A stretch of 64,000 nt of DNA from Marinobacter nanhaiticus D15-8W. Lineage in GTDB: Bacteria; Pseudomonadota; Gammaproteobacteria; Pseudomonadales; Oleiphilaceae. The position numbers were made by a program, and so were the translations under genes. The notes under the pieces were generated by a model, which saw only the letters and a list, made by a program, of their open reading frames with translations, was not told the origin of the DNA and ran no database searches. Numbering within the stretch: position 1 is the first letter of the stretch; each line of letters begins with the position of its first letter. This document shows, one piece after another, positions 57,360-64,000 of the stretch. The stretch covers positions 2,294,001 to 2,358,000 of the forward strand of contig NZ_AP028878.1 of assembly GCF_036511935.1 (NCBI RefSeq), in the 5' to 3' direction.

Positions 57360-57704
57360 TTATCTCGATTCAGGCTTCATCACTGCATGAATTACGTGGT
57401 CGTACTCGAAATAGACGACAAACTCTTCATAAAACCATTGCGTAATGGGAGGGTTGCCCACTGGCCCTTTCACGCCTTGTGGTTGCCCGAAACTGGCGCG
57501 AACCTGTTCCTGGGTCTGGCCATGACGCGGCATCTGGACGGTTGCCCGGTCTGCGCCTTGCTGCATTACGGGGGTCTTGAGCTGTTCGGCATGGGCCTGG
57601 AATGCACCAGTCATCATCAATCCGCCCATCAACAGGGCGCACCCCATACGGCGAAACAGGGATGTGCGACTAAAACGGCTACTGCATGCGTTCTGGATTT
57701 TCAT
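57360..57704 (-). CDS. Small exported protein, BamE/SmpA-like segment
   Basis: A 114-residue protein with a signal peptide (about 1-40, ending QAHA). The mature part has GQTQEQVRASFGQPQGVKG, then ITQWFYEEFVVYFEYDHVIHAV, which recalls the BamE/SmpA repeat (M-x-x-x-x-V-x-x-x-x-G-x-P). No lipobox Cys at the right place. ATG 57704 is used because AAGGTG lies 9 bases before it; the longer TTG start has none. Function unknown; conserved as a hypothetical in Pseudomonas, from memory. Confidence 0.7.
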   Translation of the reverse strand: MKIQNACSSRFSRTSLFRRMGCALLMGGLMMTGAFQAHAEQLKTPVMQQGADRATVQMPRHGQTQEQVRASFGQPQGVKGPVGNPPITQWFYEEFVVYFEYDHVIHAVMKPESR

Positions 57705-57946
57705 GACTCGGTACACCTTCAAAGGTCATTAATCTTAAGCACAGCCGACCTGGCAGACTCGGTTTGCGGTAGGAGCGCATGATCCATGCGATTTGGATTC
57801 CCGGAGCCCGTCCCTGGCAATGTCTGCTAAGCGTTGTTTTGGTTACGTAAATTTATTATCGATAAAACACTACTACAGGTTATGTTCCAAGGGAATATTG
57901 CCCAGGTAACGGTTGGTGAACCGGCGTCGAATGTTGGAGTGAAGGG

Positions 57947-58543
57947 TCAAGTAGATGGGGTTGGGGAATTGTCTGCAGACTCCCGCTGGCGCTGCCGGAT
58001 CTGCGAGCGCATAACGTGGCGGGCGATCTGTTGACGGTCGGCATCCTCCAGAGCGCGGAATTCGGTATGCAGCCAACGCCGGCCCTGGTCGTCATGGCTA
58101 ACGGACACGATCTCGACCGTGCCTTGGGGCCTGTAGAGTTCCGGGGGCAGGGTGAGGCGTACAGCCAGGCGCTTGCCTGCGACGAACTGCGGATCGTTGT
58201 TGGGGAAGGCGACGCCGCCTTCGCCGAGCGTTGCCTCGATCCAGCGGTCCGGTTGCAACGGATTTTGCTCAAAGGCCATAATGCGCGCCAGCGTGTCGAC
58301 CTTGGTGTTGAAGGACTTCATCAGATTGGCCAGTAGCCGGTCTCGTTCGGCCAGGCTGGCCAGTTGGCTGCGCACGTCCTGATCGATACGCCGTAGTTCG
58401 TCGTGAAGGGGCGCCAGGTGCCCGTCACCAAAGGGATCGTCAGGAGGGCTCGCGTGTTCATCGGCAACGGACCTGATTTCAAGACCGATCCTGTCGTGAA
58501 TCCTGAAAAAGTCACGTCGGTCTTCGTTGGGGTTCGGAATCAT
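57947..58543 (-). CDS. PilZ-domain protein (c-di-GMP effector candidate)
   Basis: A 198-residue cytoplasmic protein. RRDFFRIHDRIGLE at the N-terminus fits the RxxxR part of a PilZ domain, and the later ATLGEGGVAF segment fits the D/NxSxxG part, though Asp/Asn and Ser are replaced, so cyclic di-GMP binding is uncertain. About 60-125 is a helical insertion. ATG 58543 follows AGGAG by 7 bases. It is divergent from the Lol permease gene; such a PilZ gene sits next to lol genes in Pseudomonas as I recall. Confidence 0.72.
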   Translation of the reverse strand: MIPNPNEDRRDFFRIHDRIGLEIRSVADEHASPPDDPFGDGHLAPLHDELRRIDQDVRSQLASLAERDRLLANLMKSFNTKVDTLARIMAFEQNPLQPDRWIEATLGEGGVAFPNNDPQFVAGKRLAVRLTLPPELYRPQGTVEIVSVSHDDQGRRWLHTEFRALEDADRQQIARHVMRSQIRQRQRESADNSPTPST

Positions 58544-58721
58544 TGCAAAACTCCTGGACACCTGGATTTAGGAAACCCTTGTTGGGAAACCTTTGGCAGG
58601 AAACCTCTCTAAGAGAATACGTAGCGCAGGGCGCCTGTGCATTTAAGCAAGTTTAACAGCAGATCGGCTCCCTGCGGGGTCGGTGCATCATCGACTTCGG
58701 GGAAGCGGTAGGCCCTCATTC

Positions 58722-59963
58722 ATGTTCAAGCCTTTATCTTTTTCCATTGGGCTGCGTTACACGGCAGCCAAGCGGCGCAATCACTTCATTTCATTTATTT
58801 CCCTGACGTCCATTATCGGTCTGATGCTCGGCGTTGCGCTGCTGATCATCGTATTGTCGGTCATGAACGGTTTCGACCGGGAGCTGCAACAGCGCATCCT
58901 GGGTATGGTGCCCCATGCAACCATTCAGGGGCAGAGCACAGTGGACGACTGGCAGCGTATCGACCGGCTGGCAACGGAAAACCCGGAAGTCATTGCAGCG
59001 GCACCCTTTATCCGCGGACAGGGGATGGTTACAGGCTCGGGGAATGTCCACGGCGTTCTGCTCAATGGGATCATCCCGGAGGAAGAACGCCAGGTGTCGA
59101 TCATCGAAAACCACATGGAGCAGGGCTCGCTGGACGATCTGCGTCCGGGGGAGTTCGGTATCATCGTCGGACGTTTGCTGGCGGCGAACCTGCGTTTACA
59201 GATTGGCGACAAAGTGACGGTGGTCCTGCCGGAGGCGTCGATTACCCCGGCGGGCGTGCTGCCGCGACTCAAGCGCTTTACCGTCAAAGGTATTTTTAGT
59301 GTGGGCGCCGAACTGGATGGCAGCTATACCCTGATCCATATGGACGATGCCTCCAAGCTAATGCGTACCAATGGCAAGGCGGAAGGCGTTCGCCTGCTGA
59401 TGGACGACCTGTTCAAGGCGCCCCGCGTTGCCGAGAACGTGGCGCGAAGCCTTGGGGGGCGCTATTACGTCTCGGACTGGACGCGCACCCACGGCAATCT
59501 GTTCCAGGCGATACGCATGGAGAAGACCATGATCGGCCTGCTGTTGATGTTCATCATCGCGGTTGCCGCCTTCAACGTTGTTTCGACGCTCGTCATGGTT
59601 GTCACCGACAAGACGGCGGATATTGCCATCCTGCGCACCATGGGCGCCACACCGGGTCGCATTATGCGAATCTTTATCGTCCAGGGCGCGGTCATTGGTG
59701 TGGTTGGGGTCCTGGTGGGCACCATCCTGGGCATCCTGGGTGCGGAGAACATCAGCGCCATTATTGGCTGGATCGAGAATGTACTGGGTATGAAGTTCCT
59801 GAGCCCTGACGTCTATTTCATCAGCTACCTGCCATCCCAGCTCCAATGGGAAGACGTGTTCATTATCAGTGGGTCGGGGCTAGCCATGGCCCTGCTTGCA
59901 ACCATCTATCCGGCATGGCGGGCATCCCGTGTCGATCCGGCGGAGGCCCTGCGCTATGAGTAA
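58722..59963 (+). CDS. lolC: Lipoprotein-releasing ABC transporter permease (LolC/LolE/LolF)
   Basis: Inner-membrane permease that extracts lipoproteins for LolA (413 residues). One N-terminal helix (about 25-47), a large periplasmic domain, then three C-terminal helices. RRNHFISFISLTSIIGLMLGVALLIIV-type start and the MRTMGATPGRIMRIF motif are typical. ATG 58722 is used since the longer frame adds 13 unusual residues. It overlaps lolD by 8 bases. Only one permease gene is present in this locus; whether it is LolC or a homodimeric LolF is unresolved. Confidence 0.9.
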   Translation: MFKPLSFSIGLRYTAAKRRNHFISFISLTSIIGLMLGVALLIIVLSVMNGFDRELQQRILGMVPHATIQGQSTVDDWQRIDRLATENPEVIAAAPFIRGQGMVTGSGNVHGVLLNGIIPEEERQVSIIENHMEQGSLDDLRPGEFGIIVGRLLAANLRLQIGDKVTVVLPEASITPAGVLPRLKRFTVKGIFSVGAELDGSYTLIHMDDASKLMRTNGKAEGVRLLMDDLFKAPRVAENVARSLGGRYYVSDWTRTHGNLFQAIRMEKTMIGLLLMFIIAVAAFNVVSTLVMVVTDKTADIAILRTMGATPGRIMRIFIVQGAVIGVVGVLVGTILGILGAENISAIIGWIENVLGMKFLSPDVYFISYLPSQLQWEDVFIISGSGLAMALLATIYPAWRASRVDPAEALRYE

Positions 59964-60666
59964 TGCTGCCCAAACCCAGGGCGAGCAGGCCCTGGTTATC
60001 GATTGCCGTGAGATTACGCGCACCTATCGGCAGGGTCCTACGGAGCTGACGATCTTCTCGGATATTTCCCTCGAGGTCGCGGCCGGCGAAACCGTCGCGA
60101 TCGTCGGCAGCAGTGGTGCAGGCAAGACGACGTTGCTGAACCTGCTTGGCGGGCTCGACAAACCGACGTCGGGTCACATTTCCATTTGTGGCGTGGACAT
60201 CCACGCTTTACGCGAGAAAGGGCGGGCGGGTTTTCGTAACCGGCAACTGGGTTTCGTATACCAATTCCACCATTTGCTGCCCGAGTTTACGGCGCTTGAA
60301 AACGTGATGATGCCGTGTGCGCTCGCGGGGGAGTCGATGAGATCGGCTCGGCAAAAAGCGAAAGATATCCTCGGCAAGGTGCGTCTGGGCGAGCGGCTTT
60401 CTCACAAACCTGGCGAGTTATCGGGCGGCGAACGTCAACGGGTTGCGATCGCTCGGGCCCTGGTTAACGCACCGCAATGCGTATTGATGGATGAGCCCAC
60501 TGGCAACCTGGATGAGCATACGGGTCGGGAAGTGCAGGCCTTGATTGAATCCCTTCGCGACCAGCTTGGTATCTCGTTCGTGGTGGTCACCCATGACATG
60601 GGGATGGCACAGCGATTGGGACGGGTATTGCGGTTAGAAGAGGGGCGGCTTGTCGAAGCTAGCTGA
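59956..60666 (+). CDS. lolD: Lipoprotein-releasing ATPase LolD
   Basis: Powers lipoprotein release (236 residues). Walker A GSSGAGKTTLL, Q-loop FVYQFHHLLPEFTALENV (the LolD motif), signature LSGGERQRVAIARAL, Walker B CVLMDEPTGNLDE. ATG 59956 lies inside the permease 3' end (ATGAGTAA overlap), so the two are translated together. MacB-like alternatives are excluded by length and partner. Confidence 0.95.
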   Translation: MSNAAQTQGEQALVIDCREITRTYRQGPTELTIFSDISLEVAAGETVAIVGSSGAGKTTLLNLLGGLDKPTSGHISICGVDIHALREKGRAGFRNRQLGFVYQFHHLLPEFTALENVMMPCALAGESMRSARQKAKDILGKVRLGERLSHKPGELSGGERQRVAIARALVNAPQCVLMDEPTGNLDEHTGREVQALIESLRDQLGISFVVVTHDMGMAQRLGRVLRLEEGRLVEAS

Positions 60667-60693
60667 TTGCTCGTGTTTGGCTAGTAGGGCCAG

Positions 60694-61239
60694 CTACTTG
60701 GTGGGCCTGCCCAGTGGTCTGGAGCCTTCGCGCAGTCCCCGGCGCTTTCCCCAATCCGAGCGGACCTTACGGCGCCAAAGGAACTGGATAACCAAATAGC
60801 TTATGCAGGCGCAGACCACACCCAGTACCACGGAACCGACGTAGAGCGGTACGCCGATATCGAGTAGGCGTTCGCTTAGCCATTGCCACGACAGGTGAAA
60901 CTCGAAGTTCAGTACCGGGCGGCCCAGAAGCCAGGCGCCGACCTTGTAGTTGAAGTAGAACATCGGCGGCATGGTCAGAGGGTTGCTGATCCACACCAAT
61001 GCGATCGAGAGCGGTAGGTTGGCGTTGAACCAGATCGCAAAGAACCCGGCGGCAACCATCTGGAATGGCATCGGGATAAAACAGAAAAAGACGCCGATCA
61101 GGAATGCGCGACACACGGCATGACGGTTGATATGCCAGAGGTTGGGTTCATGCAATACATCGCCCAGGAAGTGCAGGGACTTCATGGCCCTGATCTTCTC
61201 CGGTGTCGGCATGTACCGCTTGATAAACCGTTTCGGCAT
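60694..61239 (-). CDS. DUF2062 membrane protein
   Basis: A 181-residue inner-membrane protein with three or four helices. HAVCRAFLIGVFFCFIPMPFQM and WISNPLTMPPMFYFNYKVG are the typical DUF2062 segments. The C-terminus is basic. ATG 61239 (MPKRFIKRYMP) is used because the longer frame adds atypical residues. It lies between lolD and comEC, the common Pseudomonas arrangement, on the opposite strand. Function unknown. Confidence 0.87.
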   Translation of the reverse strand: MPKRFIKRYMPTPEKIRAMKSLHFLGDVLHEPNLWHINRHAVCRAFLIGVFFCFIPMPFQMVAAGFFAIWFNANLPLSIALVWISNPLTMPPMFYFNYKVGAWLLGRPVLNFEFHLSWQWLSERLLDIGVPLYVGSVVLGVVCACISYLVIQFLWRRKVRSDWGKRRGLREGSRPLGRPTK

Positions 61240-61339
61240 GACGTCCGGTTGCCTGTGGATACTGTTTAGCACGTTTCGCGGCCAGAGCCGACGTGCGGTA
61301 ATTATGGACTAAAGGGCAAGGATTGCCCGGGAGAATTGC

Positions 61340-63703
61340 GTGCGCGCAGGGATTGCAGCATTCGCGGGCGGCGTCATCTTACTTTATTGTGTCGGCCGAA
61401 TACTACCGTTGCCCCTGTTGTGGATTATCCTCATCGGGATTGGCTCGGTTCCCCTTCTAAATCAACGGTTCCGCTATCCTGCCTTCGCGCTGTGTTGCCT
61501 GTTAGGCGGTCTTCTATGGGCTAGTTGGTCAGCCAGCGAAAGATTGCTGGTCCAACTGCCAGCGACGTCGGATTCGTCTGTCCGGGCGGTGGCCGGTTAC
61601 CGTTGCAGTCTGGTGTCTCCCGGAGCATACGACAGTCTTCGCTTCGATTTCTGCATCACACGTTGGTTGGATACGAAAAGCTCGGTTACGTCACAGCGTC
61701 ATACTATGCCGACGCCGTCCCAGGGTTTACCAACCAGGCTGCGTTTGGCGCTCTACGGCGCGGACAAGAAGCTTGATCTGCCGCTCCGTCTGCATATGAG
61801 GGTTCGACTCAAACCCCCTCATGGCAGCATCAATCCTCAGGGTTTTCGTTACGAAACCTGGCTATTCCGTCACGGTTTTGGTGCTACCGGCAGCGTACAG
61901 GAATGGCAAGCCGCGCCTGACGTCGAATGCGGCCTGCATTGCTATTTCCACCAGTGGCGGGAGCAAGTCGCACGAAGCCTGGGTAAGGCATACGGAAAGC
62001 TCGACGCCTATCCGATGATGGAAGCGCTGCTGCTGGGAGAACGCCGGTACCTGGACGCGGACGATTGGGCGGTGTTCCGGGCCACAGGAACGTCCCACCT
62101 GATCGCCATTTCCGGATTGCATATCGGGTTGGTGGGCCTCTTCTCCGGTTGGTTGGCCTCCCGGCTTCTCGCCAGGGTGCCCCGCGGCGTCCTGATGTCT
62201 CGGGGGCGTCGGCGGGGTGTCGTTGTGGTCAGTCTCTCAGCCTGTTTGTGTTATGCACTGCTGGCCGGTTTTACCGTGCCTACCCAGCGAGCGCTTGTCA
62301 TGGCTGCCGTCGCTGCCGCGGTCTATCTCAGGAGTCGATTGTCAGGCTATTGGACGGCTTGGCTCGTGGCCTTGGGCTGCGTACTGGCCCTCGACCCATT
62401 CGCTCCTCTGGATGGCGGTTTCTGGCTGTCTTTCGGGGCCGTAGCCTGTTTGATACTGCTGTTTTCCGGCCGGCTCGATGCACCCGGACCGGTTAAGACC
62501 CTGCTCCAGGCACAGGCTGCGGCAACCGCCGGGCTGCTACCGGTGCTTATGGGGCTTGGGTTGCCAGCCGCGGCAATGGGTTGGATGGTCAACCTCCTTG
62601 CCATTCCCTTGATGTCATTCCTTTTGTTGCCGTTGCTCTTCGTTTTGACGCCCCTTGGCCTGATTTCTGATCCGTTGCTGCACATCGTGGCACCAATCCT
62701 GGATGCCGTACTGAGCGGTTTCCTGCAGGGGCTAGCGTGGTTTGCCAGGGTTTCTCCCGAGGGTTTTCGAATGGGTATGGCAGAGGCTGCGGTGCTCGCT
62801 GCCGCGGTGATTGCCTGTTTGTTTCCGGTCGGTCGTATGACGCGATGGGCGCTGGCCTCCGTATCGATAGCTGTGCTCGTCGGGCAGTGGGGTCTGAAGT
62901 CCGGTAATGCGACAGTTTCACACCCGGAGCTATGGGTATGGGATGTCGGCCAAGGTTTGTCAGTGCTCTATCGCGAAGGCGACCAAGTGCTCGTCTATGA
63001 TACCGGACCTGGGTCGCCGTCAGGCTACTCCGCCGTGGATTCTGTTCTTCGACCCAACCTGCGCGGGTTGGGGGTCGAGTTCATCAATACATTGCTAATC
63101 AGCCATGGCGATGCCGATCACGCCAGTGGTCTGGGATCGCTGCTCGACCACATGAAAGTGGGGCAACTCGTCACCGGCGAGCCCACACGCCTCCCAGCGG
63201 TCCGGGCTCAAGGGATTGGGTTTGACCCCTGCCGGGCAGGCACGTTGGATAGCGCGGGCGCTATCCGTATGGAGCTCTGGCAGGCGCCCGGTGCTGGCGC
63301 GGGCAACAGTCGTTCGTGCGTATTGCGCATTTTCAAGGGCGACGTGGAAATCGTACTTCCCGGTGATATTACCGGGGATGAGGAAAGGCTCTGGCTGGCC
63401 GATCATCGGCTGGAACAGGATGTGTACCGTATCCTGGTGGCGCCCCATCACGGTAGCAAGACGTCATCCAGCGAGAACTGGGTCACGGCCCTGGCGCCTG
63501 ATGTCGTCATTTTCTCGGCGGGCTATCGGCATCCCTATGGGCACCCGGCTGACGTTGTGCAGTCGCGGTACAGGGTGGCCGGCGCGGCGCTCTACAATAC
63601 GGCAACGTCAGGCGCCGTTCATGTCGAACTGTTGGGTGAGGGGGTGCGCGTAAGCCCGACACGGGCCGATGCTCCCTTCTGGATAACGCCACCGCCCGGG
63701 TAG
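61340..63703 (+). CDS. comEC: DNA-uptake channel protein ComEC/Rec2
   Basis: Inner-membrane channel for single-stranded DNA in natural transformation (787 residues). Order: two N-terminal helices and an OB-like domain; the Competence domain with about seven helices (GTSHLIAISGLHIGLVGLFSG is the signature); and a C-terminal metallo-beta-lactamase domain with SHGDADHASGL and APHHGSKTSSSE. All three parts are intact, so it should be functional if pili and ComEA exist elsewhere. The GTG start has GGGAG 7 bases upstream. Confidence 0.94.
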   Translation: MRAGIAAFAGGVILLYCVGRILPLPLLWIILIGIGSVPLLNQRFRYPAFALCCLLGGLLWASWSASERLLVQLPATSDSSVRAVAGYRCSLVSPGAYDSLRFDFCITRWLDTKSSVTSQRHTMPTPSQGLPTRLRLALYGADKKLDLPLRLHMRVRLKPPHGSINPQGFRYETWLFRHGFGATGSVQEWQAAPDVECGLHCYFHQWREQVARSLGKAYGKLDAYPMMEALLLGERRYLDADDWAVFRATGTSHLIAISGLHIGLVGLFSGWLASRLLARVPRGVLMSRGRRRGVVVVSLSACLCYALLAGFTVPTQRALVMAAVAAAVYLRSRLSGYWTAWLVALGCVLALDPFAPLDGGFWLSFGAVACLILLFSGRLDAPGPVKTLLQAQAAATAGLLPVLMGLGLPAAAMGWMVNLLAIPLMSFLLLPLLFVLTPLGLISDPLLHIVAPILDAVLSGFLQGLAWFARVSPEGFRMGMAEAAVLAAAVIACLFPVGRMTRWALASVSIAVLVGQWGLKSGNATVSHPELWVWDVGQGLSVLYREGDQVLVYDTGPGSPSGYSAVDSVLRPNLRGLGVEFINTLLISHGDADHASGLGSLLDHMKVGQLVTGEPTRLPAVRAQGIGFDPCRAGTLDSAGAIRMELWQAPGAGAGNSRSCVLRIFKGDVEIVLPGDITGDEERLWLADHRLEQDVYRILVAPHHGSKTSSSENWVTALAPDVVIFSAGYRHPYGHPADVVQSRYRVAGAALYNTATSGAVHVELLGEGVRVSPTRADAPFWITPPPG

Positions 63704-63788
63704 GTGTCCGCAGGCGAGGCAGAGGGTGTGGCGGCGGGCGCCGCCTGTGCTAAAGTAGCGCGGCTGTTAAACATCAGGGAGATAAAGC

Positions 63789-64000
63789 GTGTTAGAGCTT
63801 CTTCAGGCGGGCGGCATCATTATGGTGCCCATTATTGCGTGTTCCATTCTCGCCCTTGCCATCATTCTCGAACGTTTCTGGAGTCTGCGAGCGTCGCGCG
63901 TCGCTCCGCAGAGTACGATCAACGAGTTATGGCGCTGGATCAAGAAAAAGGAGCTCAATGCCCGGAAACTCAAGGCCCTTCAGTCATCATCTCCCATGGG
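63789..64000 (+). CDS. ExbB/TolQ/MotA-family proton channel (5' part)
   Basis: The first 70 codons of an ExbB/TolQ-type inner-membrane protein, cut by the window end. The start GTG follows GGGAG by 9 bases. The N-terminal helix reads AGGIIMVPIIACSILALAIILERFWSL, in which the ILERFW ending is typical of ExbB. In Pseudomonas comEC is followed by exbB, exbD and lpxK. It would energise an outer-membrane transporter. Confidence 0.85.
   Translation, partial: MLELLQAGGIIMVPIIACSILALAIILERFWSLRASRVAPQSTINELWRWIKKKELNARKLKALQSSSPM

Overview
The window is a GC-rich chromosomal segment from a gammaproteobacterium. Marinobacter or a close marine relative of Pseudomonas is my best guess. The grounds are an aerobic cbb3 oxidase set behind an Anr/FNR-type promoter, a Pseudomonas-style clpS-clpA-infA-bpt-aat-trxB block, an rluE-nudJ-mnmA-hflD-purB block in E. 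coli order, and a PA1571-type microprotein. This is inferred from gene content only. Nearly everything is housekeeping. I see no insertion sequence, phage, CRISPR array, tRNA or rRNA.

Layout. 1-829: the 3' end of aceF and its terminator. 1270-6260: the most unusual locus, four same-strand genes for exported proteins: a C39-type cysteine peptidase, an outer-membrane barrel with a helical N-terminus, a FadL/OMPP1-type barrel, and a MalM-like lipoprotein with two DUF4124-like motifs. Its parts recall the Fap amyloid export machinery and the Acinetobacter 'fil' genes, but no fibre or substrate gene is present. 6286-10322: polysaccharide deacetylase, J-domain protein, TetR regulator, ttcA, an unknown gene. 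10530-19256: a complete leftward cbb3 oxidase locus, ccoNOQP then ccoG-H-I-S and a TauE/SafE-like membrane gene.

19601-31507: a Tex30-like hydrolase, a 7TM diguanylate cyclase, rlmM, an ABM-fold protein, tusA, a DMT exporter coupled to dsbD, epmC, rhlB, pdxB, a 57-residue PA1571-like gene and htpX. 31707-42118: an unknown gene, alaA, a 3-methyladenine glycosylase, a glutathione peroxidase with an OspR/OhrR-type regulator and a perfect 14-bp operator-like palindrome, a hybrid histidine kinase, a membrane-anchored unknown, a LysR regulator, a GNAT fusion protein and roxA.

42120-53960: purB, hflD, mnmA, nudJ and rluE, then cspD between two gene-free stretches of about 500 bp, then clpS, clpA, infA, bpt, aat and trxB. 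This puts both N-degron writers (Aat, Bpt) beside the reader (ClpS) and the unfoldase (ClpA). 54267-57143: an aguA-aguB-moxR operon joining agmatine-to-putrescine conversion with an orphan MoxR ATPase. 57360-64000: a small secreted protein, a PilZ protein, one Lol permease with lolD, a DUF2062 protein, comEC and the start of an ExbB/TolQ-type gene.

Start codons were moved from the longest open frame wherever a Shine-Dalgarno sequence, a family N-terminus or a signal peptide supported a later start. Each case is explained in its entry.
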